Position numbers and translations under genes: made by a program | Shown: positions 43,911 to 53,976 of the stretch, in pieces | Numbering within the stretch: position 1 is the stretch's first letter | Layout: the number at the start of each line of letters is the position of its first letter | Notes under the pieces: model-generated | What the model saw: only the letters and a program-made list of their open reading frames with translations | Told to the model about the DNA's origin: nothing | The model's database searches: none | From: Protonemura montana | Taxonomy: Eukaryota; Arthropoda; Insecta; Plecoptera; Nemouridae | NCBI GenBank assembly: GCA_947568835.1 | Contig: OX387608.1 | Coordinates: 17,208,535 to 17,272,534, forward strand | Direction: 5' to 3' | Length of the DNA: 64,000 nucleotides

Positions 43911-44385
43911 CGGTTCTCGTTAGATCACCGAAGTTCAGCAAAACTGCGCTGGGTCAGGTATTGGATGGGTGACCATCAGACACATGACCAGTTCTGTTCG
44001 GGAGAGAGGTTGGAGGGATGAAAGTTAAGCAACACTGTGCTGGGTCAGGTATTGGATGGGTGGCCATCATACACATGACCAGTTCTGTTCGGGAGAGAGG
44101 TTGGAGGGATTGAAGTTAAGCAACACTGCGCTGAGTCAGGTATTGGATGGGTGACCATCATATACATGACCAGTTCTGTTTGGGAGAGAGGTTGGAGGGA
44201 TGAAAGTTAGTACAGCAACTTCACTCGCCTTGCTTATCAGCCTCTCGACAGCATGGATTTGTGAAGGAATCCTGTTGTTTGCGTTGTACCGTCCTTCGGA
44301 AGGGACGTTAAGCCGGTGGTCCCCTTGGTGCTCTTCGACAGGAGTAGGCTACGTGCCGGCACCGGGTATATGAACTTGAACTTGA
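43911..44385 (+). repeat. 5S-rRNA-headed SINE, most complete copy
   Basis: Head at 43911-43974 (CGGTTCTCGTTAGATCACCG ... TTGGATGGGTGACC), two extra 91-bp units, then a body (CTTGCTTATCAGCCTCTCGA) and a tail with GGACGTTAAGCCGGTGGTCC, CTTCGACAGGAGTAGGCTAC and GTGCCGGCACCGGG. This copy shows that the tails at 8703-9050 belong to the same family. 5S-headed SINEs are known as the SINE3 class. Confidence 0.88.
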
Positions 44386-44685
44386 GATATGAACTTTGCA
44401 TCGCAAAAATGGTAACATTTTGTTACTACACTTGCTTACTAAAGTGACATTGCTTGTACAGGCATCTTCACCCTTGGAAAGATGCACGGTACTTGGCTGA
44501 AAAACTCCATCGATATCCATACATTTACTATTAGTTTTCTTGAAGTCTTGTATCCCTTGGGAGAAGATACCACTTAGTAGCCCTCGAGATGTCAAAGCCT
44601 TGTGTTTAAAGTTGTTTCCACTAGCGCTTTTACAAAAATGGCTGCAAAACTGACAGCAGTTATTTAAATACCAAGATGCCGATGT
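44386..44685. other. Intron before unit 27
   Basis: No recognisable feature. Confidence 0.35.
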
Positions 44686-44844
44686 ATTTTATTATTAACA
44701 ACACTAAAACTGTCTCAAAAATTGAACCCCAACTTGGGGTTCGAGTCCGCGTTTGGGCATCAATTTTTGAGACGGTTATAGTGTTGTTAATAATAAAATA
44801 CCCCGCGTATTGCAAGCGTTTGCAATTTAAATACAGATTTCATC
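44686..44844. repeat. Foldback SINE (family A), short core
   Basis: Left arm AACACTAAAACTGTCTCAAA, a stub CCCAACTTGGGGTTCGAGTC, right arm TTTTTGAGACGGTTATAGTG and tail ATTGCAAGCGTTTGCAATTT. Ends about 50 bases before the unit 27 acceptor. Confidence 0.87.
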
Positions 44845-44895
44845 CTAAGATGCCGATCTTAAATTCACTAACCGAGTTTCTTTGTGTTTTTGCAG

Positions 44896-45095
44896 CCTCC
44901 CAGTCCCAAGCAAGTGTCTCTAGCGGGACGTACCAATGTCGTCAGTGCAAGAAGAATTATCGAAGACACAGTGGTCTAAAGCAGCACCTGAAATTTGAAT
45001 GTGGACAGAAGCCGAGGTTTAAGTGCACTCAATGTGCCTATCGGGCGAAACGTCCGGAAAGCGTCAAGTCGCATCACAAGCGTCTCCACTCGTAG
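44896..45095 (+). CDS. lola: lola-like alternative terminal exon, unit 27
   Basis: Acceptor GTTTTTGCAG ends at 44895; 66 residues. Finger 1 is C15, C18, H31, C36 (NYRRHSGLKQHLKFEC); finger 2 is C44, C47, H60, H65 with AKRPESVKSH. The Ser-Gly-Leu helix start and KRP in finger 2 are shared with unit 28. AATAAA at 45294-45299. Confidence 0.88.
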
Positions 45096-45503
45096 TGGGA
45101 TGGACAAGTGCAACTCACTTCGGGATAGAAGTTCGGTTCCTGAACGAAAAGCTACACCGAGAGATGTCTTATAGTTTTGTTAGGAAACGTGTGAATTTTC
45201 TCAGAATTTTGAGTGTAAAACCTGGACGTGTTGTCCCTGTCGCTTAGCAGTAATGCCGGTCACAAAATACTGACAAACTTTTCTGTTTCAAGCAATAAAA
45301 ACGGCTGGTTGATACATGCCATGTTCAGTTTTTCACCGCTTCTGTCTTACCAAGGTTCTTACCTGTGTGAATCATAATTGTATTCAATTGCTGTTACTCG
45401 TTTTGATGATTACAAATTGAAATTAACCTTTTTTTTTTGCAAAACGAACTTTCTACATTTGAACAAGAATGTTAAATAATTCAACTTGAGCGAATTAGCA
45501 ACA

Positions 45504-45936
45504 GGGAAATCTCTTTAAATTTGAAACTATTTTTTTATTTATTTTTTGTAAGAAAATAATGAACACGTATTTTTTTATTTTCTTCTAAATCCAATTTTGA
45601 ATAAAATATCTCTGTTTAAAATGTTTGCGTTTGAATCTCGTACGAAAACGAGGGTCGCCATTTTTTACGACATGAAGTGAAATCTGACGTCAGTATGACG
45701 TCAAGAAACAGAAGCGAACGCAAAGGATACAACAAAATGACGTCAGAACTACCTGTAGTTAATCACAGCCCGTTTTAATCCCGCCACGAGAATTCATATT
45801 TTAGCCATTCTTAAAACAAATATAAATAGAAAAGTTATGATCGGATTATAAAAAGAAAAAACGCGTCAGATTTTATTTTGAATGCGTATTTGAAGACAAT
45901 GATAATAATTAAATAATAATCTAAATGAGATTTCCC
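45504..45936. mobile_element. MITE-like element with 10-bp terminal inverted repeats (copy 2, inverted)
   Basis: GGGAAATCTC at the left end and GAGATTTCCC at the right; the interior is the reverse complement of 2994-3424 with few differences (for example ACACGTATTTTTTTATTTTC and CGCCATTTTTTACGACATGA). The TGACGTCA motifs are kept. Flanks CA and GA give no target duplication. Confidence 0.8.
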
Positions 45937-46074
45937 GATTTTATTTCTTTGTTCAAGATAAAAAAATGCTGTTTGCTTGTGATTGTGGAGGCAATGGCAA
46001 CTAAAAATGTCTTACCAAACATTTAATCGCACCAAAGATTCTTGATGTCTTTTAATTGTCTTCTCCTTCTGCAG

Positions 46075-46298
46075 CGACCAACATTTCTCCGGTCTTCGCA
46101 GCGCCTCGAGGAAGCCTCGGTCTCAACGAATGCCACCAATGTTTGAAAAGATATCGCAACGCCAGCGGCCTGAGACAACACCTTACCTACGAATGCGGCC
46201 AAGAGGCAAAGTTCAAATGTCCTTTATGTGAATATCGATCAAAGCGACCTGACAACTTGACGTCTCATCTCAAACGATTGCACTGGCGGCGCGAGTGA
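46075..46298 (+). CDS. lola: lola-like alternative terminal exon, unit 28
   Basis: Acceptor CTTCTGCAG ends at 46074; 74 residues. Finger 1 is C20, C23, H36, C41 (RYRNASGLRQHLTYEC); finger 2 is C49, C52, H65, H70 (CEYRSKRPDNLTSHL). Close to units 27 and 29 in the finger 1 helix. Ends WRRE. Confidence 0.88.
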
Positions 46299-47074
46299 AC
46301 GATAACTGGCAAATGACCTGTTCGTCAGTGCGTCGTAAAACATCACTAATATTACACAGCCATGTCTAGTCCATCAACTCTGATGTTGATACAGGAACAA
46401 GGCTGGGCTTCAACTGTTTCTAATGGTGCTAGTTTATTTAGTTTTTTTGTCTTACCCGTGGTAGTATTAAGTCTTGTGAATCAATTTTATCTTCAAATTC
46501 ATGTCAGGTTTTGTTTGAATTGGAAAATTAAACCAAATCAATTTGCCTCTTTTTCTATACGAGCTTTCCGGCCCCTTTGTTATAATACTAGAGAATTTAT
46601 TTGTGTAAAATATGATGCATTCCTGTGAAGAGGTAAAACACCCAAAACAATTGTATGTGAAGCAATATGAAGTCATTTGCAAAGAGATTACATATGCAAG
46701 CCGTGGCTTCTGTGCGATAGACGAGGTATTGTAAAGTTCCTGAAAATGTCGAGTCAACTCGCTCAACATTACAGTAAAATAATAAATATTACGATCGTGA
46801 AGTTGTTTACATAATTTTTATTTTCTTGGACCCTTTGCAAGATTTATAGAGAAGTAAGTCTTGATATTCGAATCAATTATTACTAATTATATATTCTATT
46901 TGTTTTTCCAAGCGTGTGATCTTCCTGGAAAAATCAGGAAAAGAAACCCTAATATTTTATTTATTTCTTGTTGTTTTGGTGTACGTAACGGTAGCTAAAC
47001 ACCTTCCCACAACTGTCCTACTCTTGTTATCTTGGAGCCCAACATCTTTCTAACAACAACTTCTCATTCCTCAG
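46299..47074. other. Intron before unit 29
   Basis: No recognisable gene or repeat; the ORFs at 46362-46628 and minus 46467-46769 have no domain. Confidence 0.35.
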
Positions 47075-47304
47075 CCACCAGCCGTGCCCTGCTCTTCCGT
47101 CAACCTCGAGACAATTTGGCGCCCTTCCAGTGCCATCAATGTCGGAAACTTTACCGCCACGCTAGCGGGTTGAAACAACACCTGACATACGAGTGTGGAA
47201 TGTTGCCGAGATTCAAGTGTCCTCATTGCGAATACAGGTGCAAACTCAAGGGAAATCTGCAGAAACATTGCTTGAGGAGGCACCCGAAGACAGCGTCACC
47301 TTGA
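47075..47304 (+). CDS. lola: lola-like alternative terminal exon, unit 29
   Basis: Acceptor CATTCCTCAG ends at 47074; 76 residues. Finger 1 is C20, C23, H36, C41 (LYRHASGLKQHLTYEC); finger 2 is C49, C52, H65, H70 (CEYRCKLKGNLQKHC). Finger 1 groups it with unit 28 while finger 2 groups it with units 16 and 30, so it may be a mosaic. AATAAA at 47347-47352, only 43 bases after the stop. Confidence 0.88.
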
Positions 47305-47682
47305 GCTAATTCTGTAATGAACCTTTGCAATCCAGAGAAAGTGGTTAATAAAAATTGTAATAATGATTCTTGGCTCATACTATTAGATACATGTCCTGCT
47401 TATACGGCCAGAATATAGCATCCCAGTTTAAGATTTCTGTGCTGCTAAATTGTAAATAACTGCACAATTAAATGCATGAAGAAGACCTTTTTATACCTAA
47501 ATATTTGTATTTCTATTGGCTGTTATTTTTAAATGGATCAGTTGTAATTTATTGCTTTCGGTTGCTACTTAAACGGCTGTCGTCTGACTGTAGTGGAAAC
47601 TGGCCTAAAAGTAGTTTTTAGGATCTGGATTTGATTTTAGAGATCTGCCGGTAAGTTTAAATCTGGCACCTTGCATATACCT
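47305..47682. other. Unit 29 3' flank
   Basis: Poly(A) signal at 47347-47352; nothing else seen before the satellite. Confidence 0.45.
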
Positions 47683-48378
47683 GTCATTTGGCGGTGCTAC
47701 CATGGTGCTACATAATACGACCGGTGGTATTATATAACCCCGACCTAGAGCGGTCATTTGGCGGTGCTACCATGGTGCTACATAATACGACCGGTGGTAT
47801 AATATAACCCCGACCTAGAGCGGTCATTTGGCGGTGCTACCATGGTGCTACATAATACGACCGGTGGTATTATATAACCCCGACCTAGAGCGGTCATTTG
47901 GCGGTGCTACTATGGTGCTATATAATACGACCGGTGCTATTATATATCCCCGACCTAGAGCGGTCATTTGGCGGTGCTACTATGGTGCTATATAATACGA
48001 CCGGTGGTATTATATATCCCCGACCTAGAGCGGTCATTTGGCGGTGCTGCCATAGTGCTACATAATACGACCGGTGGTATTATATAACCCCGACCTATAG
48101 CGGTCATTTGGCGGTGCTACCATGGTGCTACATAATACGACCGGTGGTATTATATAACCCCGACCTAGAGCGGTCATTTGGCGGTGCTACCATGGTGCTA
48201 CATAATACAACCGGTGGTATTATATAACCCCGACCTAGAGCGGTCATTTGGTGGTGCTACCATGGTGCTACATAATACGACCGGTGGTATTATATAACCC
48301 CGACCTAGAGCGGTCATTTGGCGGTGCTACCATGGTGCTACATAATACGACCGGTGGAATTACATAACCCCGACCTAG
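47683..48378 (+). repeat. 70-bp satellite, about 10 units
   Basis: Unit CGGTCATTTGGCGGTGCTAC, CATGGTGCTACATAATACGA, CCGGTGGTATTATATAACCC and CGACCTAGAG. Units start at 47751, 47821, 47891 and every 70 bases. The array ends 48 bases before the unit 30 acceptor. Confidence 0.96.
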
Positions 48379-48426
48379 GTTTGTAGTTTTACTCCTTTCA
48401 CCGTCTTACGTCACTTCCGTTCGCAG

Positions 48427-48626
48427 CTTACGCCGACCCGCGGTTCCGGCCGTACGAGTGTCCACGTTGCACCAAGAGGTATCGACATCCGAGCGGTGTC
48501 AGACTCCACCTGCGATATGAGTGTGGACAGACGCCTCAGTTCTTGTGTCTTCATTGCAACTACCAGAGCAAACTCAAGGGAAACTTGCAGAAACATTGTC
48601 GCCGAAAACATCCGACAATCTGCTAG
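48427..48626 (+). CDS. lola: lola-like alternative terminal exon, unit 30
   Basis: Acceptor CTTCCGTTCGCAG ends at 48426; 66 residues with no ATG ahead of the fingers. Finger 1 is C12, C15, H28, C33 (RYRHPSGVRLHLRYEC); finger 2 is C41, C44, H57, H62 (CNYQSKLKGNLQKHC). Ends PTIC. AATAAA at 48696-48701. Confidence 0.87.
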
Positions 48627-49559
48627 AGAAGCGATCTACTGTACTATGTTTTCACTTAAATGAAATTAAAATAATTCTCATGATTATATCTTGTAAATAA
48701 AGCCCAAGTAAAGCAAAACATTGCAATACTTCATCTCGTGTGTAGCCCCAGAGGGATGCTGCGCTGTTATCTTCTGCAATCTCTTTTGGTTTGCTGATCT
48801 ATAACTCTCCAGAGAGTCCTTGGTCCAGACTTGCAGTCTCCGGGGAATTCTCCAGCGCATCTTGATGAATCAACATACAATCGTTTAAAACGAGATCACT
48901 GACAACTTGCATTCATCTCTGTTACAATCAGAAATAAACTGCGTACGGAGCACTTGTCTGAATTTTTTATTTGATACCTTTATGTTACAGATTGCATCCA
49001 AATGTATTTGAAAATATCATCTAATCTCGTGGTAAATCGAAGTGGTAAATAATGTTCCTGCCACATGAACCGTTAGTTATTCCACTAGCCGTGAAATTCT
49101 TTCCGTTGGTTGTTTCAAACATTACTTTCGTTGATGCCATGTACAGGTTGGCGCTTCTTCGATGAGCTTGACTTCCCGTTTCAAAACATGTAACTTTAAG
49201 AGTCATACAAAACCTTTATGAAACCTGATTTATAACAGATTCATGAATTAGTGGTGATAACGCAATATCAGTTCTAGAAACCTCTCAGAACTTAAAGCCG
49301 AGCCGGGGACTCAAACCCCCGACTTGTCGCCGGTGTTACTCTAACCTATTGAACATTTTCTACATGATCTTTCTTCAAGGCTGGACGTGGTTTCAGTCCA
49401 ATTTTTGAGATGTGTTCCTAATACGAAAATACTCTGCCCAATGCAAGCATGTGCAATTTAAAACAATTTTCATAGCAATATTCCTTTAAATACTTATTAG
49501 CCTATATTTTAATGAAAATATGTTAAATAATATAATATGTATAATAATTCAGATGTTAC
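48627..49559. other. Unit 30 3' UTR and intron
   Basis: AATAAA at 48696-48701. A decayed tRNA-like SINE piece on the minus strand near 49297-49360 (GGACTCAAACCCCCGACTTG, then CGCCGGTGTTACTCTAACC). No gene seen. Confidence 0.45.
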
Positions 49560-49652
49560 AGATGAAATCTGATTTAAATTGCAAACGCTTGCAATGCGCG
49601 GGGTATTTTATTATTATGAACACTATAACCGTCTCAAATATTGATGTCCAAT
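49560..49652. repeat. Foldback SINE (family A) left half
   Basis: GATGAAATCTGATTTAAATT, GCAAACGCTTGCAATGCGCG, then AACACTATAACCGTCTCAAA. It stops 27 bases before the unit 31 acceptor, as in unit 12. Confidence 0.82.
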
Positions 49653-49679
49653 TGATCTAACGTAGTTTTCTCCCTGCAG

Positions 49680-49894
49680 TATCCGTGGTTCCTTACATGG
49701 TGATCCGCGAAGGTGACCGACGGTATCCATGTCCCAGGTGCAAGAAGGTCTACCTACATCACGGCAGTCTGACCACTCACCTCACCTTCGAATGTGGGCA
49801 GCCTCCGAAGTTCCAATGTCCACATTGTCCGTATCGGTGCAAACAGAAGGGCAACTTGCGACAGCACTGTCAGAGAAAACACCCTGTGAAATAA
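49680..49894 (+). CDS. lola: lola-like alternative terminal exon, unit 31
   Basis: Acceptor CTCCCTGCAG ends at 49679; 71 residues. Finger 1 is C18, C21, H34, C39 (VYLHHGSLTTHLTFEC); finger 2 is C47, C50, H63, H68 (CPYRCKQKGNLRQHC). Tail PVK then TAA. A foldback SINE begins 16 bases after the stop. Confidence 0.88.
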
Positions 49895-49910
49895 TGAAGA
49901 CAAACCGTGC

Positions 49911-50245
49911 ACTTTTTTTTATTAACAACACTATAACCGTCCCAAAAATTGATGCCCAAACGCGGACTCAAACCCCGATCTCCACCAATTTGATGATTCT
50001 CATCAAATACACTAAAATCGTCTCAAAAAGCCGGTGTCCAAGTAGCTCAATGGTTCAGAGCAACACCCGCGACGAGTGGAGATCGGGGTCCAAGTAGCTC
50101 AATTGGTTAGAGCAACACCCGCGACAGGTGGAGAACGGGATTCGAGTCCGCGTTTTGGCATCAATTTTTGAGATGGTTATAGTGTTGATAATAATAAAAT
50201 ACCGCGCGGATTGCAAGTGTTTGTAATTTGAATCGGATTTCATCC
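49911..50245. repeat. Foldback SINE (family A), plus-strand tRNA-like head
   Basis: The plus strand carries TCCAAGTAGCTCAATTGGTT and AGAGCAACACCCGCGACAGG, then GATTCGAGTCCGCG, that is box A, anticodon arm and box B of a tRNA-like head, followed by the arm TTTTTGAGATGGTTATAGTG and the tail. The anticodon loop reads CGCGACA: position 33 is G, not T, so it is not a working tRNA. Confidence 0.87.
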
Positions 50246-50776
50246 TAACAAAGCGCGTGCACTCTTTGGCATTAAGTTGGGTTGGTAAATGTGCAAGAAA
50301 GTCCCGTGAAGATGAAGCTCGTGACCTCGACCTCTTCACGGGCGCTGGTTTTACTGCTTGGTTTTGTTCAGACACATATTTGAGTTCGCTCGACGATGAT
50401 ATCAATTATCTATTTGTGTTTTATTTTTGTTGTTGTTTCAAAGGGAATAATAATGTTAGGATCTTTAAATTCCATCAACTAGCTCCTGCTGTAAATGGTA
50501 CCAGAATTATTTATAATTAGTATATTTTCAAACTTTTCTCATGCGTTGTGAATGCTTATATGAATTGGACAAAGCTTTTGAGGACTATAAAAATATGTTA
50601 ATAGATATATTGAATTATAACATTGATTTATTGTAGAATTATTGTCTATCCACTTTGACAAAAATAGTAATAAAATTGAAAAATATATATTTCCTGTTAC
50701 TTTTGACTGCGAGTTGAGGAGACCTCTCCAATATTGCCCGACGTATGTCCGATCTAACATCTCAATCTAATTGCAG
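50246..50776. other. Intron before unit 32
   Basis: AT-rich; no gene recognised. Confidence 0.35.
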
Positions 50777-50970
50777 ATCGTTTTAACATCTCGGCCTTCG
50801 AGTGTCCTCGGTGCCAGAAGAAGTATCGTCACTTAGGCAGCCTGTCCAAGCATTGTCGCTTCGAGTGCGGTCTCTTACCAACCTTCCAGTGCAACCACTG
50901 CGATTACCGGTGCAAGCAAAAGTCCAACCTGTTGAAACATTCTCGTCGCATGCATCCGGTAGACGCGTGA
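50777..50970 (+). CDS. lola: lola-like alternative terminal exon, unit 32
   Basis: Acceptor TCTAATTGCAG ends at 50776; 64 residues. Finger 1 is C10, C13, H26, C31 (KYRHLGSLSKHCRFEC); finger 2 is C39, C42, H55, H60 (CDYRCKQKSNLLKHS). Not preceded by an ATG, so it is visible only from the splice site. AATAAA at 51022-51027. Confidence 0.87.
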
Positions 50971-51207
50971 ACAGCCATCTTGATCGTTCGACTACATCTC
51001 AGTGACAGAAGAATCAGCACAAATAAACAACCAACTGGTCGTGTGTTTTAAACGAAACAAAATAACAGATCACTTTCATGTAACTTTGTCGATGCTCTTT
51101 TGTCAGCTTTGTTCCTCGCTGTCAAACTGTGACTTCTGTTTCACATAAACAATTGTTATGCACTTTCTTTGTTTCATTTGAACACATATATATATCCAGG
51201 TAAAAAC

Positions 51208-51626
51208 AAAAACTATTTCAACTGGGTTTTCAAAGCTAAGTGAAGAACAACTGAATTTCCCAACGTTTCGTAACTTGTACCTGTTACTTTATCAAGGGTA
51301 AGAGCAGTCCTGACAATTTGTTCGGGATTTTATTTCAGAAAATACAAAATACAAAAGTTTTTGAGTTATTGGCCCTGATTATTTTGTTTAGATGCATTTA
51401 GGAAGCTTGAACTTGGTAATTGTTATAATTTTGTGTGGTTCTTTTGTTATTGGAAAATTGTCACGACTGCTCTTACCCTTGATAAAGTAACAGGTACAAG
51501 TTACGAAACGTTGGGAAATTTAGTTGTTCTTCACTTAGCATTGAAAACCCAGTTGAAATAGTTTTTGTTAAAACTAGTGCTAAGTTTACATCAAGTAGAC
51601 ATGAGTCTAAAAACAATCACATGTCC
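51208..51626. repeat. Foldback family B, full-length copy
   Basis: Both arms are present: AAAAACTATTTCAACTGGGT ... TATCAAGGGTAAGAGCAGTC on the left and GACTGCTCTTACCCTTGATA ... CAGTTGAAATAGTTTTTGTT on the right, then AAACTAGTGCTAAGTTTACA, TCAAGTAGACATGAGTC. This is the best reference copy (about 419 bp). Confidence 0.9.
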
Positions 51627-51957
51627 AGATTCTTCCTCTTTCCAGGCCAACGTTTTTCACTCAGTACCAGTTCATTATTTATTATTTTATTATTCTCATT
51701 TTTTTAATTTTTTTTTCAACTGACCACGTTAGCTAAAAGATACCATCTGGTGTATTGAACTAATAATTAATTACATCTATCTATCGCCATTATGACGCTA
51801 ACGATATTTATATAATCTATCGTACTCAGCTCGCAGATCGCGCCGTGCGAAAAGCCAGAAATCTTCGAGTAACTAATTGCAAATCCATATTTTCATAAAA
51901 TTCTTTTAAATAGTAAATGCTCATTTAATGCAATCTAACGCCCGGGTCTTTCCTCAG

Positions 51958-52173
51958 GTCGACCGAGAGCCTCGCGCTTGCGCGTTGGTGACGCTGGCTT
52001 CCAGTGCACTCAATGTCGGAAGAGCTACCGACATTGAGTGCAGTCTGACCAAACACTCGAAGTACGAATGCGGCCGACCTCCGCAGTTTCAGTGCAGCCA
52101 ATGCAACTACCAGTGCAAGCAGCGGGGAAGTTTGACAACGCATTATTTGCGAGTTCATTCACAAGTCAAGTGA
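51958..52173 (+). pseudogene. lola: lola-like exon, unit 33, frameshifted in finger 1
   Basis: Acceptor CTTTCCTCAG ends at 51957 in the common phase and opens finger 1 (GFQCTQCRKSYRH), but a TGA at 52035-52037 stops it. The rest, SLTKHSKYECGRPPQF and an intact finger 2 to TGA at 52171, lies one frame over. The break coincides with a perfect 15-bp inverted repeat (52005-52019 and 52028-52042). A base-call error is less likely because several bases were replaced. Confidence 0.85.
52005..52042. repeat. Perfect 15-bp inverted repeat inside unit 33
   Basis: TGCACTCAATGTCGG, an 8-base loop AAGAGCTA, then CCGACATTGAGTGCA. The right arm replaces the codons that in other units join the YRH and SL parts of finger 1. 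Confidence 0.98.
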
Positions 52174-52193
52174 CAGATTGAAGACATCAGTTT

Positions 52194-52445
52194 TTAACAA
52201 AAACTATTTCAACTGGGTTTTGAATGCTAAGTGAAGAACAACTGAATTTCCCAACGTTTCGTAACTTGTACCTGTTACTTTATCAAGGGTAAGAGCAGTC
52301 CTGACAATTTTCAATAACAAAAGAACCACACAAAATTATAACAATTGCCAAGTTCAAGCTTCCTAGATGCATCTAAATAAAATAATCAGAGTCAATAACT
52401 GAAAAACTAACGTATTTTGTATTTTCTGAAATGAAATCCCAAACC
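52194..52445. repeat. Foldback family B, left part
   Basis: Left arm and inner body (TTTAACAAAAACTATTTCAA through ATTTTCTGAAATGAAATCCC); right arm missing. Starts about 20 bases after the unit 33 stop. Confidence 0.85.
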
Positions 52446-52708
52446 TGTTGCTTTAACTGTGACCCGTGATAAAGTTTAGCTTCAATGCAAGCCTCGCGGC
52501 AGGTTTTGGAATCTAGTTTGAAATGGGAGGAGTGTTTGTTGAAATAATTGTAATGTTCGTGACGTGACAATTAAATATGTTTGTGAAAAACTCGTGAGAT
52601 TCTGCGTGATTATTTGCATCTCTCAACAATCGAAATATTAAAAATTTGTGACGAAATTTTGTCAAAAAAATTTCTTTCTGTGTCTTGGTTCTAAATCTGG
52701 AACAAACA

Positions 52709-52877
52709 ACTTATTTTATTATTAACAACAATATAACCGTCTAAAAAATTGATGACCAAACGGGGACTCGAACCCCGATCTCCAATTGGGCATCAATTTT
52801 TGAGACGGTTATAGTGTTGATAATAACAAAATACCCCGCGCATTGCAAGCGTTTGCAATTTACATATAATTTCATCT
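52709..52877. repeat. Foldback SINE (family A), short core
   Basis: Left arm AACAATATAACCGTCTAAAA, stub GGGGACTCGAACCCCGATCT, right arm TTTTTGAGACGGTTATAGTG and tail TTGCAAGCGTTTGCAATTTA. Confidence 0.85.
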
Positions 52878-52981
52878 CAATGACTTATTTATTTATTTAT
52901 TATTTTTTTAAATTTTCCTCGTTAAACATGAAGAACGCAGATCTTCATTCCGTCCTAACGTCGCGTTGTTTTGCCCCGCAG

Positions 52982-53232
52982 GTTGGGAGCTTGTGCTGCG
53001 TCCCGGCGACGGCGCCACCTTCCAGTGCACCCAATGCTCGAGGACTTACAGACATCAACAAAGTCTCTGGAAGCACATGCGCTTTGAGTGCGGCCGAGCG
53101 CCGCAATTTCGATGTCCTCGTTGCCAATATCGGTGCAAACAAAAGTCACACTTGAAGAGACATTACAAGTCAATTCATTCCCCGATTGACAATCTTCAAC
53201 TCACAGAAACATCTGAATTTCACTGCATGTGA
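52982..53232 (+). CDS. lola: lola-like alternative terminal exon, unit 34
   Basis: Acceptor TTGCCCCGCAG ends at 52981; 83 residues. Finger 1 is C16, C19, H32, C37 (TYRHQQSLWKHMRFEC); finger 2 is C45, C48, H61, H66 (CQYRCKQKSHLKRHY). The last 17 residues end SEFHCM; the DNA for LTETSEFHCM and the stop is the start of a 92-bp tandem array running to 53668. Confidence 0.88.
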
Positions 53233-53668
53233 TTGGAAGTCGTCATGGCAACAGTTTCAACAAAATGTTCAACTGTAAGTTGGATCTCTAGCTCACAGAA
53301 ACATCTGAATTTCACTGCATGTGATTGGAAGTCGTCATGGCAACAGTTTCAACAAAATGTTCAACTATAAGTTGGATCTCTAGCTCACAGAAACATCTGA
53401 ATTTCACTGCATGTGATTGGAAGTCGTCATGGCAACAGTTTCAACAAAATGTTCAACTATAAGTTGGATCTCTAGCTCACAGAAACATCTGAATTTCACT
53501 GCATGTGATTGAAAGTCGTCATGGCAACAGTTTCAACAAAATGTTCAACTATAAGTTGGATCTCTTGCTCACAGAAACATCTGAATTTCACTGCATGTGA
53601 TTGGAAGCCGTCATGGCAACAGTTTCAACACAATGTTGCACTGCAAGTTGGATCTCTTGCTCACAGAC
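53199..53668 (+). repeat. About 92-bp tandem repeat starting in the unit 34 coding end, five units
   Basis: The unit includes CTCACAGAAACATCTGAATT, TCACTGCATGTGATTGGAAG, TCGTCATGGCAACAGTTTCA and ACAAAATGTTCAAC. The first unit is the coding end and first 3' UTR bases of unit 34; four more follow with few changes. Confidence 0.95.
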
Positions 53669-53705
53669 TCGTAAAATACACTAAAATACTTTCAAATATT
53701 CATCA

Positions 53706-53816
53706 TATTTTATTATTATGAATATCATAAACGTCTCAAAAATAGACGGTTATAGTTTTGTTAATAATAAAATACCCCGCGCATTGCAAGCGTTTGCAAT
53801 TTAAATCAGATTTCAT
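53706..53816. repeat. Foldback SINE (family A), coreless
   Basis: Short left arm ATATCATAAACGTCTCAAAA, right arm AGACGGTTATAGTTTTGTTA and tail CCCCGCGCATTGCAAGCGTT. Confidence 0.82.
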
Positions 53817-53976
53817 TTATTTTTGAAGTTATTCTTGCCTAAGAGCCTATTTAAATTAATTTTTCTATAAATATTATAATTAATAATTATCTTATTATAT
53901 TATTTAATATTTTTAATTTTAGTCTTCCTAACATGTACCTGCTAGTTGTCTAACAAGTGGATGTAACTTCCTCCAG

